From assembly GCA_029237815.1 (NCBI GenBank), contig JAQZBP010000005.1, positions 145,296 through 209,295 on the forward strand: a DNA stretch of 64,000 nucleotides, written 5' to 3'. Below are positions 45,410 through 58,250 of this stretch, piece by piece; the first letter of the stretch is position 1, and each line of letters starts with the position of its first letter. Both the position numbers and the translations under genes were made by a program. The notes below the pieces were generated by a model, which was given only the letters and a program-made list of their open reading frames with translations, did not search any database and was not told the DNA's origin. The stretch is from Moraxellaceae bacterium (lineage in GTDB: Bacteria > Pseudomonadota > Gammaproteobacteria > Pseudomonadales > Moraxellaceae).

Positions 45410-45963
45410 TTCGCGGCCGCATCCGTGCCGGTGGGGGCGAGCGGCGAGGCGTTCAGCGCGATGAGCTGCCGCACGATCTGTTGCGCGGCGTCGATGCGCA
45501 GCTCGTTGCGCAGCGTTTCCTCTTCCGTGCTCTTGCCGACCACGTTCGCAGCGCTGTACTGGTAGCTGCGGCGCAGGATCAGCGATTGTTGTGGACCGAC
45601 CAGGCGGCCGTCCGAGCTGTTGATGCGGAACTCGACGTTGTAGATCAGGATGTATTCGGCGGCGCGCGCACTGCTGTCCACGGACGAGGTCTGGCGCGTC
45701 AGTTTCTCGTTCGTGACCTCGAGCTGAAGGTCGCCGCCACTGGTGGCGATGCCCTTGCGCTCCAGCGCAAGGCGCAGTTCGGTGCGGAGGTCGCTTGCGC
45801 CCACCGGCATCTTCAGCGCGATTTCCTGCAGGAAATACGGCACGTCATGGCTGCCGCGCAGGTGAAAGCCGCAGGCGCCGAGCGCCAGCAATAGCGGAAG
45901 GGCGAGGGCGATCCGGAGCCTTTGGCCGCGGCGCGGCGTGTTCGCGTTGTCCTGAAGCTTCAT
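45406..45963 (-). CDS. lptE: LPS-assembly lipoprotein
   Basis: About 185 residues with lipobox LALGACGFHLRG, the glycine-phenylalanine-histidine-leucine-arginine-glycine after the cysteine being typical of LptE. It plugs the LptD barrel in the outer membrane. AGGAAAG precedes the ATG at 45963. It lies between leuS (65 bp upstream) and holA (overlapping). Confidence 0.95.
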   Translation of the reverse strand: MKLQDNANTPRRGQRLRIALALPLLLALGACGFHLRGSHDVPYFLQEIALKMPVGASDLRTELRLALERKGIATSGGDLQLEVTNEKLTRQTSSVDSSARAAEYILIYNVEFRINSSDGRLVGPQQSLILRRSYQYSAANVVGKSTEEETLRNELRIDAAQQIVRQLIALNASPLAPTGTDAAAK

Positions 45964-46028
45964 GCGCGTCTTTCCTGCGGTGGTGAATGTTGCGCCGTCG
46001 GCATGGGACGGACGTCCCATCGACGCCC

Positions 46029-48764
<2,736 letters not shown>

Positions 48765-48793
48765 CTATTCCAGACCATGACCGCGCCGGGGCA

Positions 48794-49576
48794 ATGCCGG
48801 GGATGACTGCTTATCTTTTTCTGCGCAGCCTGCTGGCGCCGCCCGGGCCGCAGCTCCTCCTCCTGCTGGCCGGCCTGTGGTGCCTGCGTCGCCGGCGCCC
48901 GGTCCTGGGGCGCAGCCTTATTGCAGTAGCGCTCGTCACCCTCTACCTGATGGCCACGCCGTTCGGCGCCGGCCTGCTGGCGCGCGGACTGGAGCGGCAC
49001 CCGGCCCTGCCGGCGGCCCCCCGGGCCTGGCAGGGCGCCCAGGCCATCGTGGTGCTGGGCGGCGGCCGCGAGCGCACTTCGCCCGAGTACGGCGGCCGCG
49101 ACCGGCCCAACTACTGGACGGCCAGCCGCCTGCGCTATGGCGCCCACCTCTATCGCCTCTCCGGTCTGCCGCTCGCTGTCAGCGGCGGGCGAGTGCTGGA
49201 CGAGACGGAATCCGAGGCTGCCCTCATGGCGCGAAGCCTGCGCGAAGACCATGTGGTGAACGTGCACTGGGAAGAGGCCGGCAGCCGCACGACCTGGGAA
49301 AACGCGATGCTGACCCGGGCGCTGCTGGCGCCGCAGGGCATCGACCGCATCGTATTGGTGACGCAGAGCCTGCACATGGCACGCGCCCGCATGATCTTCG
49401 AGCATGCCGGTTTCCGTGTGCTGCCGGCGCCGCTGGATTTCATCGGGCCGGGCGTGGCGCGGCGTCCGCTGCTGCTGCGGCTGGCGCCGTCGCCGGTACA
49501 TTTCACGGTGTCGGGCCAGGCCCTGCACGAGTATGGCGGGCTGCTGGCCTATCGCCTGCGCATGCTGGTCGACTAG
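48794..49576 (+). CDS. ElyC/YdcF-type DUF218 membrane protein
   Basis: About 260 residues, or 257 from an ATG at 48803. Two N-terminal helices (LLLLLAGLWCL and LIAVALVTLYLMATPFGAGLL) are followed by the DUF218 core: AIVVLGGGRERTSPEYGG, then YRLSGLPLAVSGGRV and ESEAALMARSL, with the active-site-like VTQSLHMARARMIFEHAG. ElyC in E. coli supports peptidoglycan assembly through the lipid carrier. It is divergent from leuS and convergent with the epimerase gene, whose stop it overlaps by four bases (CTAG). Confidence 0.85.
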   Translation: MPGMTAYLFLRSLLAPPGPQLLLLLAGLWCLRRRRPVLGRSLIAVALVTLYLMATPFGAGLLARGLERHPALPAAPRAWQGAQAIVVLGGGRERTSPEYGGRDRPNYWTASRLRYGAHLYRLSGLPLAVSGGRVLDETESEAALMARSLREDHVVNVHWEEAGSRTTWENAMLTRALLAPQGIDRIVLVTQSLHMARARMIFEHAGFRVLPAPLDFIGPGVARRPLLLRLAPSPVHFTVSGQALHEYGGLLAYRLRMLVD

Positions 49577-50466
49577 CGCAGCTCCTGCCGCAGGCACTCC
49601 GCCAGGGTGGGCGCCTTGTACGCAAAGCCGAGTGCCGTCAGCCGGGCCGGCAGCACCTTCTGGCCGCCCAGCAGCAGCCCGCTCATTTCCCCCAGTGACA
49701 GCTTCAGCGCGAGCGCCGGCACCGGCACGAGTGCGGGCCGGCGGAGGACGCTGGCGAGCGTGCGCGTGAAATCGGCGTTGGTGACGGGCGCAGGTGCCGT
49801 GGCATTGAACACGCCGGAAAGGCTTTCGTCGGCGAGCAGACGGCGAATGAGTGCCACGAGGTCGTCGCGCGCAATCCAGGACAGCCACTGCCGCCCGGAG
49901 GCGATACGCCCGCCCAGGCCGGCGCGGAATACCGGCAGGAGCCGCTTCAGCATGCCGCCGTCGCGGGCCAGCACCACGCCGATGCGCAGCAGGCAGAGCC
50001 GGGTGCCCAGCGTCGCGGCGCCACGCGCGGCGCGCTCCCAGGCGTCGCAGAGCTCGTGCGTATACTCGGGGTGCGGTGAGTCGCCTTCGGTGAGTGGCGT
50101 ATCGCCCTGGTCGCCATACCAGCCCACCGCCGAGCCGGAGATCATCACGCGCGGCGATTGCCGGCGTCCGGCGAGCAGCTCGACCAGTTCCCGCGTCAGC
50201 GTCACGCGGCTCTCGAAGAGCGCCTGCTTGCGTGCGGCGGTCCAGGGGCGGTCGGCAATGCCTTCGCCCGCCAGGTTGATGACGGCGTCGACCGGCCCGG
50301 CGGGTAGCTCCTCCAGACGGGCAATTGCCGTCACGGCCGCGCCGTAGCGCGCCTTGGCCTTCGCCGGCCGACGGGTGAGCAGGGTAAGGACATGGCCGTC
50401 TGACAGGAGCGCGGGACAAAGGGCGCTGCCGATGAAGCCGGTGCCGCCGGTGATCAGGATATGCAT
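49573..50466 (-). CDS. yfcH: TIGR01777/YfcH-type NAD(P)-dependent epimerase
   Basis: 297 residues with dinucleotide fold ILITGGTGFIGSAL, then LAGEGIADRPW and the WYGDQGD box near the active site. A C-terminal DUF1731-type helix (GFAYKAPTLAECLRQEL) ends the protein. The substrate is unknown. It is monocistronic, between the COG0523 gene on one side and ElyC on the other. Confidence 0.92.
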   Translation of the reverse strand: MHILITGGTGFIGSALCPALLSDGHVLTLLTRRPAKAKARYGAAVTAIARLEELPAGPVDAVINLAGEGIADRPWTAARKQALFESRVTLTRELVELLAGRRQSPRVMISGSAVGWYGDQGDTPLTEGDSPHPEYTHELCDAWERAARGAATLGTRLCLLRIGVVLARDGGMLKRLLPVFRAGLGGRIASGRQWLSWIARDDLVALIRRLLADESLSGVFNATAPAPVTNADFTRTLASVLRRPALVPVPALALKLSLGEMSGLLLGGQKVLPARLTALGFAYKAPTLAECLRQELR

Positions 50467-50618
50467 GGGCTTTCCACTCCCTTGACGTTGTTCAGGGCTC
50501 CACGCTGCCGCGTGCCAGCCGTTTCCTTTCACAGCCTAGTCGGGGCCGTGCCACGGTCGAACTGTACAGCGCTGGACGATGCCCTAAGATGCGCGCTTTC
50601 GCCTTTCGGGACGTTCCC

Positions 50619-51635
50619 ATGCAGCCCATCCGCGCCGTTCCCCTCAATCTCATCACCGGCTTCCTCGGTGCCGGCAAGACCACGGCCATTCGCCACCTGC
50701 TCGCTGGCCGGCGCGATGGGGAGCGCTGGGCCGTGCTCGTCAACGAGTTCGGCAAGGTCGGCATCGACCAGGCCGTGCTGGGCGGCGAGGGCATCGCCAT
50801 CAAGGAGGTACCGGGCGGCTGCCTGTGCTGCGCCAATCACCTGCCCCTGCAGGTCGCGCTGTCGCAGCTGCTGACGCGGGCGCAGCCCGACCGCGTGCTG
50901 ATCGAGCCCACCGGCCTCGGGCATCCGGCCCGGGTGCTGGAGAGCCTGCGCGAGCCGCACTGGCGCGAGGCGCTCGACGTGCGCGCCACGATCACGCTGG
51001 TCGATGCCCGCGAACTCGCCGATCCGCGGGTGCTGGCGCATGAAACCTTCAATGCCCAGGTCGAGGCAGCCGACGTGCTGGTGTTCAGCAAGGACGATGT
51101 GCTCGCGCCGGAAGACCGCGACCGCGCGCGCGACTTCGCGGCGTCGCTGCTGCCACCCAAGGCACATGTGTTTTTCATGCGCGACGGCGCGCTGCTGCGC
51201 GAATGGCTGGACCTGCCGGGACGTGCGCTGCCGCTGCGGCGCTCGCTGCTGCACGTGCCTCCGGTGGGCGGCGGGATGTCGCCGGCAGCGGGTGCCGGCG
51301 CACTGCCGGCGTCATCGACGGAGCCGCCTTTCCATTACAGTGAGGAGCTTCCCGCAGCCGCGCTGGCGGGCTGGGTATTTCCGCGCGAGTGGGTGTTCGG
51401 GCACGACGCGCTGCTGAACGTGCTGTTCGCCATTCAGGAGACGTTGCGCGTGAAGGGCGTATTCCACACCGATCAAGGCTGGATCTTCTTCAACGCCACG
51501 CGCCGCGAGACCGCCATCAACAGCGAGCCTCCGCGCGGCGACAGCCGTCTGGAGGTGATCGCTCCTGTGCCTGGTGACTGGCCGGCACTGGAGTCGGCAC
51601 TGCTGGCGGCGCGCCTCTCCGGCGGCGAGGGTTAG
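50619..51635 (+). CDS. COG0523 (CobW-type) metal-chaperone GTPase
   Basis: About 338 residues. Walker A is GFLGAGKTT near residue 14, and GGCLCC is the metal-binding motif. NEFGKVGID, VLIEPTGLGHPARVL and FSKDDVL (NKxD-like) complete the G domain, with the C-terminal WIFFNATRRETAI region. Family members carry zinc or cobalt to target enzymes. No zinc-uptake box is apparent upstream. A start at 50589 is possible, but 50619 places the Walker A at the usual distance. Confidence 0.88.
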   Translation: MQPIRAVPLNLITGFLGAGKTTAIRHLLAGRRDGERWAVLVNEFGKVGIDQAVLGGEGIAIKEVPGGCLCCANHLPLQVALSQLLTRAQPDRVLIEPTGLGHPARVLESLREPHWREALDVRATITLVDARELADPRVLAHETFNAQVEAADVLVFSKDDVLAPEDRDRARDFAASLLPPKAHVFFMRDGALLREWLDLPGRALPLRRSLLHVPPVGGGMSPAAGAGALPASSTEPPFHYSEELPAAALAGWVFPREWVFGHDALLNVLFAIQETLRVKGVFHTDQGWIFFNATRRETAINSEPPRGDSRLEVIAPVPGDWPALESALLAARLSGGEG

Positions 51636-51725
51636 CAGCCCTGCTGCCGATGATGTCGGGCACGACGGGTTGTATTTTTTGATCTGCTGGGCGCGCGGAG
51701 CTTGCCGGGCGCCGCAACTGAAGCG

Positions 51726-51743
51726 GCCCGCCATGAGGCGGGC
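51726..51743. terminator. Weak bidirectional hairpin between the COG0523 gene and lnt
   Basis: Stem GCCCGCC / GGCGGGC with an ATGA loop, 90 bp past the COG0523 stop and 5 bp past the lnt stop. T-runs are weak in both directions, though TATTTTTTGATC lies further upstream. Confidence 0.45.
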
Positions 51744-51747
51744 AGTT

Positions 51748-53301
51748 TCATTCCGGCCCGGGCGGCAACGCCGGTGACGGACTTGCGCCGGCCGGCAGCA
51801 GCGCCCGGCGGCGCGCACCGACGGCGAGCAGCAGCGCGCAGGCCAGCAGCGCCGGCCAGTTGCCCATCACCATGTAGGGCGTCAGGCCGCGATAGCCGTT
51901 CACGCTCGTGCGCAGCACGAGGCGCTGGAACTGCGGCGCGCGCTCGCGCACCTGGCCCCGGGCGTCGATGATGGCGGAGATGCCGTTGTTGGTGGCGCGG
52001 ATCACCTCGCGGCCGTTCTCCACGGCGCGCATGCGCACCATCTGGAAATGCTGGTGCGGACCGATGGAGCCACCGAACCAGCCGTCGTTCGAGATCGTCG
52101 CCAGTACATCGCTGGCGGCCGCCAGGCGGCGCACCAGATCCGGATAGGCGATTTCGTAGCAGATCATCGGGCCGAGCGTCATTTTCTGCACCTGCAGCGG
52201 CGCCTGCCGGTCGCTGCCTTCGGTGAAGCTCGTCATCGGCATGTCGAAGAAGGGAATGGCGCCGCGCAGCCAGGTCTCGAGCGGGATGTATTCGCCGAAG
52301 GGCACGAGGCGCTGCTTGTGATAAATGCCGCCGCCTTCGCCCAGGGCGAGGATGCTGTTGTAGATCCGGTATTCGCGCGCCGCGTCATCCACCTCGATAT
52401 AGGGAATGCCGGTGACGAAGGCGGAGTGCCCCGCCAGCGCGCTGTCCTGCATCTCCGTCATGGCGTCGACGGCCTCGTGATAGAACATCGGCACCGCGGC
52501 CTCCGGCCAGATCACGAGGTCACGGCCCCACTCGCTCTTCGAGAGCTGGCGGTAGATGTCCACGGTGCGGTCGCGCCACTCCAGCTGCCACTTCACTTCC
52601 TGCGGAATGTTGCCCTGCACGATGCTCACCGAGAGCTGCTCGCCGGTGGGCCGGGTCCACTGCACGCCCTGCAGCGCGAAGCCCCCCGCCCAGAGCACGG
52701 CGGCGACGGCCAGGGCCGGCCAGGCCTTCGGCTCCGCCATGCCCCGGAACACAGCCAGCGCCGAGAAAACCGCGATCAGGCTGATGCCGAACACACCGAA
52801 CAGCGGCGCATACCCCGCCAGCGGCGTGTCGATGAAGGCGTAGCCGGTAAAGAGCCAGGGAAAGCCGGTGAGCAGCCAGGAGCGTATCCATTCGCCCAGC
52901 ACCCACAGCGCCGTCAGCGTCAGCAGGCCATGGCGGTCGAGACGGAAGCGCGCGTAGAGGAAGCCCAGCAAGGCAAAGAACAGCGCCATGAAGCCGGCCA
53001 GCGCGCCGACCATCGGTGTTGCGAGCCAGGGCGGCGTATAGCCGTAGTCATGGATGGAGACGTAGAGCCAGTGCGTGCCGTAGGCCCAGAGGCCGAAGCC
53101 GTAGCACCAGGCCAGCCAGGCCGTGCGCTTCACGGCGTGGCCGCGCAGCAGCTCGCCGGCGAGGCCGATGCCGACCAGCGCCAGGGGCCACAGGTCGAAG
53201 GGCGAGAAGGCAAAAGGCGTGAGCACGCCCAGTGCCAGCATGAGCAGTGGCAGCAGGCGATGATGGCGCAGGAATTCGATCAGGGCGGCGATACGGGGCA
53301 T
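51748..53301 (-). CDS. lnt: Apolipoprotein N-acyltransferase
   Basis: About 517 residues: six to eight membrane segments in the first ~210, then a nitrilase domain with catalytic glutamate in VIWPEAAVP, lysine in YHKQRLVPFGEY and cysteine in ICYEIAYPD. It adds the third acyl chain to lipoproteins, of which at least seven are encoded in this window. The start at 53301 is the ATG before the first helix. Confidence 0.96.
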   Translation of the reverse strand: MPRIAALIEFLRHHRLLPLLMLALGVLTPFAFSPFDLWPLALVGIGLAGELLRGHAVKRTAWLAWCYGFGLWAYGTHWLYVSIHDYGYTPPWLATPMVGALAGFMALFFALLGFLYARFRLDRHGLLTLTALWVLGEWIRSWLLTGFPWLFTGYAFIDTPLAGYAPLFGVFGISLIAVFSALAVFRGMAEPKAWPALAVAAVLWAGGFALQGVQWTRPTGEQLSVSIVQGNIPQEVKWQLEWRDRTVDIYRQLSKSEWGRDLVIWPEAAVPMFYHEAVDAMTEMQDSALAGHSAFVTGIPYIEVDDAAREYRIYNSILALGEGGGIYHKQRLVPFGEYIPLETWLRGAIPFFDMPMTSFTEGSDRQAPLQVQKMTLGPMICYEIAYPDLVRRLAAASDVLATISNDGWFGGSIGPHQHFQMVRMRAVENGREVIRATNNGISAIIDARGQVRERAPQFQRLVLRTSVNGYRGLTPYMVMGNWPALLACALLLAVGARRRALLPAGASPSPALPPGPE

Positions 53302-53441
53302 GAGGACGGTTCGGCATGTGCTCGCAGGAAAGGGTGGCGCCGTGTCCTCCGCCATCCGGGCTGGCGGCCCGACCAAAAGGGAGGGCCGCCTTCCGGCGGT
53401 TTCGCGGCGCCAGCCGCTCCTGCGCAATTAAAGGGCTGGAC

Positions 53442-54290
53442 TCAGTTTTTTCGTTCCACCTTGAGCAGACGGATGGCACGCGAGTCGGCGGCCAGCACGG
53501 TGAAGCGCAGCTTGTCGATCACGATCTCCTCCTCGCGCTCCGGCAGGCGCTCGAAGGCATTCATGACGATGCCGCCGATGGTGTCGAAGTCGTCGTTGCT
53601 GAAATCGCTGCCGAAATGCTCGTTGAAGTCGGCGATGGGTGTGATGGCCTTGACGCTGAATTCGTTGGGGCCCATCTCGCGGATCAGGACGTCCTCGTCC
53701 ACCTCGAAATCGTGTTCGTCGTCGATGTCGCCGACGATCTGCTCGAGCGCGTCCTCCAGCGTCACGAGGCCGGCGATGCCGCCGTACTCGTTCACCACGA
53801 TGGCCATGTGGTTGCGCTTGGAGCGGAACTCCTTCAGCAGGCGGTCGAGGTGCGTGGACTCCGGCACGAAGAACACCGGCCGCAGGTAGTCCTTGAGGGC
53901 GAATCGCTCGGCGCGCTCCGGCACGATCAGCTTGAGCAGGTCCTTGGCGAAGAGGATGCCCAGCACCTCATCGGAGTTGTCCGCGTCCAGCACCGGAAAG
54001 CGCGAGTGCGCCGACTCGATCAGGATGGGCAGGAACTCGCGCGGCTCCATGTCGGAGCGCACGGCGACCATCTGCGCACGCGGGATCATGATCTCGCGCA
54101 CCTGCCGTTCGGACACCTGCAGCGTGGCCTCGATGATGCGCAGCGCATCCGGGTCCAGCAGCCCGCGTTCGCCGGCATGCTGGATGACCTCGGCGAGATC
54201 CTCGCGGTTCTGCGGTTCGCCGGACAGGGCGTGGCTGAGGCGGCTCAGCCAGGATCGGGGTTGTTCGCCCGAAGGTCGACCTTCGCTCAT
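53442..54290 (-). CDS. corC: CorC/YbeX CBS-domain protein
   Basis: 282 residues with two CBS domains (MIPRAQMVAVRSDMEPREF and VFFVPESTHLDRLLKEF) and a C-terminal transporter-associated domain. VNEYGGIAGLVTLEDALEQIVGDI is the family signature. It supports magnesium/cobalt efflux and, in E. coli, ribosome function with ybeY. It lies 52 bp before ybeY in the usual ybeZ-ybeY-ybeX-lnt order. Confidence 0.95.
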   Translation of the reverse strand: MSEGRPSGEQPRSWLSRLSHALSGEPQNREDLAEVIQHAGERGLLDPDALRIIEATLQVSERQVREIMIPRAQMVAVRSDMEPREFLPILIESAHSRFPVLDADNSDEVLGILFAKDLLKLIVPERAERFALKDYLRPVFFVPESTHLDRLLKEFRSKRNHMAIVVNEYGGIAGLVTLEDALEQIVGDIDDEHDFEVDEDVLIREMGPNEFSVKAITPIADFNEHFGSDFSNDDFDTIGGIVMNAFERLPEREEEIVIDKLRFTVLAADSRAIRLLKVERKN

Positions 54291-54342
54291 GATCTGTGGT
54301 TTCCCTCTTTATCGCGTGTCATGCCCGCTTCAATGCGGACTG

Positions 54343-54822
54343 TTATTCGTACGGGTTGGCAATGGCCAGTGCCGCCAGCGCGCGGACTTCCATGGCTTCC
54401 ATGGCGTCCGCCTCGTCGTCTTCGAGATGGTCGAAGCCGAGCAGGTGCAGTACGCCGTGCACGGTCAGGTGCGCCCAATGGTCGCGCACCGGCTTGCCTT
54501 GTTCCGCCGCTTCCTGCGCCACCACCGGCGCGCAGATCACGAGGTCGCCCAGCGGCAGGATATCGAGCTGCTCCCTGAGGAAATCCGGCAGGTCGTTCGG
54601 GAAGGACAGCACATTGGTGGGCTTGTCCTTCTCGCGGTACTCGCGGTTCAGCGTCTGGCTCTCCTCCGCGTCGACGATGCGCACGGTGATCTCCACCGGT
54701 TCCGCATGACCGGCCTCGGCAAGCGCGGCGTCGGCCCAGCGCGTGAACTCGTCCACGCCGGGAATGTCAGCCGCCTGGAGCGCGAGCTGCAGGTCGATGA
54801 CGGTGGTGCTTGCAGGTTGCAT
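54343..54822 (-). CDS. ybeY: Endoribonuclease YbeY
   Basis: 159 residues with the metal triad HLTVHGVLHLLGFDH (HxxxHxxxxxH) near residue 118 and the preceding NVLSFPND. It matures 16S rRNA 3' ends and takes part in ribosome quality control. ybeZ ends six bases before its start. Confidence 0.96.
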   Translation of the reverse strand: MQPASTTVIDLQLALQAADIPGVDEFTRWADAALAEAGHAEPVEITVRIVDAEESQTLNREYREKDKPTNVLSFPNDLPDFLREQLDILPLGDLVICAPVVAQEAAEQGKPVRDHWAHLTVHGVLHLLGFDHLEDDEADAMEAMEVRALAALAIANPYE

Positions 54823-54828
54823 GCCGGG

Positions 54829-55932
54829 TCAGGCCTCCGGTGCGCCGTCTGGTGCGTCGTCACCGATGCCGGTGTCGGCCGCCAGGTCCGGCGCCACTGC
54901 TGCCCTGTGCCGGTCGACCGGCTGATCCGGACGGACCGGGCGCTTTTTCGCGCTATCGAAGGCCTCGTAGGCCTCGACGATGAACTGCACCAGGCGGTGG
55001 CGCACCACATCGCGCGAGGTGAAGCGGGTGATGTGGATGCCCTTCACGTCCTTGAGCACGCGCAACGCATGGGCCAGGCCGGATTCCTGGCCGCGCGGCA
55101 GGTCGACCTGGGTGATGTCGCCGGTGATCACCGCCTTGGAGCCGAAGCCGAGGCGGGTGAGGAACATCTTCATCTGCTCGGGCGTCGTGTTCTGGCCTTC
55201 GTCGAGAATGATGAAGGCGTTGTTCAGCGTGCGTCCGCGCATATAGGCGAGCGGCGCCACCTCGATGACCTGTTTCTCGATGAGCTTGGCGACGCGCTCG
55301 AAGCCCAGCATTTCATAGAGGGCATCGTAGAGCGGACGCAGGTAGGGATTGATCTTCTCGGTGAGGTCGCCCGGCAGGAAGCCGAGTTTCTCGCCGGCCT
55401 CCACGGCCGGGCGCACCAGCAGGATGCGGCGGATCTCGTCTTTTTCCAGCAGGTGCACGGCGGCGGCAACGGCCAGATAGGTCTTGCCGGTGCCGGCCGG
55501 GCCGACACCGAAGCTGATGTCGTTGGCCAGCAGGGCCTCGACATAGTTCTTCTGGTTCTCGCCGCGGGCGCGCACGGCGCCGCGCTTGGTCCAGAGGGCG
55601 GTGTCGACCTCGGCGTCGCTGTCGGTTTCGGGAAGGGCGTCGTCTAGCGTGGCCAGCAGCATGTGCACTGCCTCGGCGTCGAGGTGCTCGCGGTCCGCGG
55701 TTTCGGCGTAGAGCGTTTCCAGTACGCCGACGGTGGCGTTCACCGGACCGGCCGGACCCTCCACGCGGAACCGGTTGCCACGGCTGTGGATGGCGACGCC
55801 AAGGCGCTGCTCGATGAGCTTGATGTGCTCATGGAACTGCCCGCTGAGCTCGCTGAGGCGGCGGGTGTCGTTGGGTTCCAGGGTGAGCTGGCGGCGGGTG
55901 TTCGGGCTGGTGTTCAAGCTGGGCGTGGTCAT
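54829..55932 (-). CDS. ybeZ: PhoH-like ATPase YbeZ
   Basis: 367 residues with Walker [13 protein letters not shown] near residue 145 and Walker [19 protein letters not shown]-like N-terminal domain (about 30-100) is present. The last ~45 residues are acidic/Ala-rich and extend past the usual end. It partners with YbeY. The ATG at 55932 begins [10 protein letters not shown]. Confidence 0.95.
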   Translation of the reverse strand: MTTPSLNTSPNTRRQLTLEPNDTRRLSELSGQFHEHIKLIEQRLGVAIHSRGNRFRVEGPAGPVNATVGVLETLYAETADREHLDAEAVHMLLATLDDALPETDSDAEVDTALWTKRGAVRARGENQKNYVEALLANDISFGVGPAGTGKTYLAVAAAVHLLEKDEIRRILLVRPAVEAGEKLGFLPGDLTEKINPYLRPLYDALYEMLGFERVAKLIEKQVIEVAPLAYMRGRTLNNAFIILDEGQNTTPEQMKMFLTRLGFGSKAVITGDITQVDLPRGQESGLAHALRVLKDVKGIHITRFTSRDVVRHRLVQFIVEAYEAFDSAKKRPVRPDQPVDRHRAAVAPDLAADTGIGDDAPDGAPEA

Positions 55933-56052
55933 GCAATCGGGGCGTCAGGATAGCGTAACGGGCAGGTCCCGTCAGCTTGAGGCCCGCAGGGGCGGGCGCC
56001 TTGCCTCGGGATGGCGTGTGAGTGGGCTAGATGGGCCCATCCCCCCGGCATT

Positions 56053-56580
56053 TCAAGCGGGCGGTCCGGGAGGTGGCTGGCGGGGCGCGCCCCGCTCGCG
56101 TGGCTCCTGTCGGCCGTGCAGGCGCTGGTCCCGCCGGCGTCGGCGCCGCGCATTCAGGGCCTCGGCCATGCGCTCCTGCATGTTCCCGCTGATGAGCAGG
56201 AGCAGCAGGGCGATGAGCAGGGCGATAGCGGTGTCCAGGATCAGCCCGGCGCCGCAGCCAAGGCCGAGGATGGTGGCGACCCAGACCGAGGCGGCCGTGG
56301 TCAGGCCCGCCACCTGTCCTTTCTGCTCGTCGTGCATGATCACGCCCGCCCCGATGAAGCCGATGCCGGTGATGGCGCCCTGCATGACGCGGCTGACAGC
56401 GACGTGGTCGCCGCCGCTGAGCCGGATGGCCATCCACGCCGCGAAGGCCGATCCCAGCGCGACAAGCGCGTGGGTACGCATGCCGGCAGGCTTCTGCCGC
56501 AGACCGCGGTTGAGCCCGAGCACGGCGCCGAAAAGCGTGGCGCAGCCCAGCCTCGTGATCAGCTGCAGCTGTTCTTCCAT
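56053..56580 (-). CDS. mgtC: MgtC/SapB-family membrane protein
   Basis: 175 residues with four or five helices. RLGCATLFGAVLGLNRGLRQKPAGMRTHALVALGSA is the MgtC opening, and GAITGIGFIGAGVI with GLTTAASVWV is the core. The C-terminus is a basic tail of about 30 residues in place of the usual ACT-like domain. MgtC proteins affect Mg2+ homeostasis and F1Fo ATPase. It sits between miaB and ybeZ, which are adjacent in many gammaproteobacteria. The ATG at 56580 starts just before the first helix. Confidence 0.86.
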   Translation of the reverse strand: MEEQLQLITRLGCATLFGAVLGLNRGLRQKPAGMRTHALVALGSAFAAWMAIRLSGGDHVAVSRVMQGAITGIGFIGAGVIMHDEQKGQVAGLTTAASVWVATILGLGCGAGLILDTAIALLIALLLLLISGNMQERMAEALNARRRRRRDQRLHGRQEPRERGAPRQPPPGPPA

Positions 56581-56672
56581 GGCAGGTGTTTCGTTGCCGC
56601 GTTCATTGCATTGCAGGAGAGCCCCTAACGGACCGCAAGCCGCGCAACCAAACCTGTACAACGCCGGCCCAT

Positions 56673-56701
56673 AAAAAGGCCTGCACAAGGCAGGCTTTTT
56701 T
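56673..56701 (-). terminator. Intrinsic terminator after miaB
   Basis: Stem GCCTGC / GCAGGC with a short loop, flanked by seven T's on the plus strand and five on the minus strand, 48 bp past the miaB stop. It works best for miaB but could act in both directions. Confidence 0.85.
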
Positions 56702-56748
56702 TGGGGCCGGATCGGTTGGCTCCGGCAGAAGCAGGCGTCCGGGCCGGC

Positions 56749-58092
56749 TCAGCCTTCCACCCACAGCGGCGCGGTGGCATGCAGCGCGTTCACGCTCGCC
56801 ACGCCGGTGATCTCCACCTCCACGAAGCGGCCGACCAGGCTCTGGTCGGGCCAGGGGAAGTGCACGAGGCGGTTGTTCCCGGCGATGCCGATCAGGTGGC
56901 CTTCGACGCGCTCCGATGCGCGCTCCACCAGCAGGCGTTGCCGCGTACCCTGCATGGCCGCGGTCTTGCGCGCGGTGTGCGCGGTCAGGCGGTCCTTGAG
57001 GATCTGCAGGCGCTGCTTCTTCACGTCTTCCGGCGTGTCGTCCGGCAGTTCCGCGGCGGGCGTGCCGGGGCGCTTGGAGTAGATGAAGCTGTAGGAGTGG
57101 TCGAAGTCCACTTCCGCGATCAGGTTCATGGTCTCCTCGAAGTCGCTGTCGCTCTCGCCGGGAAAGCCGACGATGAAGTCCGAGGAGATGTGGATGTCCG
57201 GCCGCACCGCCTTCAGCTTGCGGATGCGCTCCAGGTAGTCGGCCGCGGTGTGGTTGCGCTTCATGCCGGCCAGCACGCGGTTGGCGCCGGACTGCACCGG
57301 CAGGTGCAGGTGCGACACCAGCTGCGGCGTGTCGGCGTAGACGGCGATGAGGTCGTCGTTGAACTCCAGCGGATGCGAGGTGGTGTAGCGGATGCGGCCG
57401 ATGCCCGGCACCGCCGCCACATGGCGCAGCAGCTCGGCGAAGGAGCAGATGCGGCCGTCGTGGAAGGCGCCGCGGTAGCCGTTCACGTTCTGGCCCAGCA
57501 GGGTGACCTCGCGCACGCCCTTGGAGGCGAGCACGGCCACTTCCGCGATGACGTCGTCGAAGGGGCGCGAGACTTCTTCGCCGCGCGTGTAGGGCACGAC
57601 GCAGAAGGTGCAGTACTTGGAGCAGCCTTCCATGATGGACACGAAGGCCTTGTGGCCCTCGACGCGCGGCTCCGGGAGATAGTCGAATTTCTCGATCTCG
57701 GGGAAGCTCACGTCCACCAGCGTGATCTTCCGCGCCTTCCGCTCGTCGAGCATCTTCGGCAGGCGGTGCAGGGTCTGCGGGCCGAACACGAGGTCGACGA
57801 AGGGCGCGCGCTTCTGGATCGCGGCGCCTTCCTGTGAGGCGACGCAGCCGCCGACGCCGATCACCACGTCCGGACGCGCCTCCTTCAGCTTGCGCCAGCG
57901 GCCGAGTTCGGAGAACACCTTCTCCTGCGCCTTCTCGCGGATGGAGCAGGTGTTGAGGAGCAGCACGTCCGCCTCCTCGGGATTGCGGGTGAGTTCCAGG
58001 GCGTGCGATTCGCCCAGCAGGTCGGCCATGCGCGAGCTGTCGTACTCGTTCATCTGGCAACCCTGGGTTTCGATGTACAGCTTCTTGGCCAT
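56749..58092 (-). CDS. miaB: tRNA-2-methylthio-N6-isopentenyladenosine synthase
   Basis: 447 residues. MTTase N-domain cysteines are at [20 protein letters not shown] and GGCVAS; the radical-SAM motif is [16 protein letters not shown]; a C-terminal TRAM domain ends the protein. It thiomethylates A37 of tRNAs reading U-starting codons. The divergent slt gene lies 158 bp away. Confidence 0.97.
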   Translation of the reverse strand: MAKKLYIETQGCQMNEYDSSRMADLLGESHALELTRNPEEADVLLLNTCSIREKAQEKVFSELGRWRKLKEARPDVVIGVGGCVASQEGAAIQKRAPFVDLVFGPQTLHRLPKMLDERKARKITLVDVSFPEIEKFDYLPEPRVEGHKAFVSIMEGCSKYCTFCVVPYTRGEEVSRPFDDVIAEVAVLASKGVREVTLLGQNVNGYRGAFHDGRICSFAELLRHVAAVPGIGRIRYTTSHPLEFNDDLIAVYADTPQLVSHLHLPVQSGANRVLAGMKRNHTAADYLERIRKLKAVRPDIHISSDFIVGFPGESDSDFEETMNLIAEVDFDHSYSFIYSKRPGTPAAELPDDTPEDVKKQRLQILKDRLTAHTARKTAAMQGTRQRLLVERASERVEGHLIGIAGNNRLVHFPWPDQSLVGRFVEVEITGVASVNALHATAPLWVEG

Positions 58093-58250
58093 GGCAATAC
58101 GGGCAACGAGGGAGGGCGACGGGGCGGCGATTATAGCGATGCCCCCCGGTCGGCGACAGGCAGCCGGGCGGACGGGAATCCCTACAAAGCCGAGGTTTTC
58201 CCCTTCGCGCTACCGCTATATGCTCACCCGCTTGTAACGGGAGAGCGGTA

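Noticed and set aside
53386..53399. CCGCC-GGAA-GGCGG hairpin after corC as a terminator
   Set aside because: The stem is five pairs and the following CCCTCCCTTTT is a poor T-run; lnt lies just downstream in the same direction and is normally co-transcribed.
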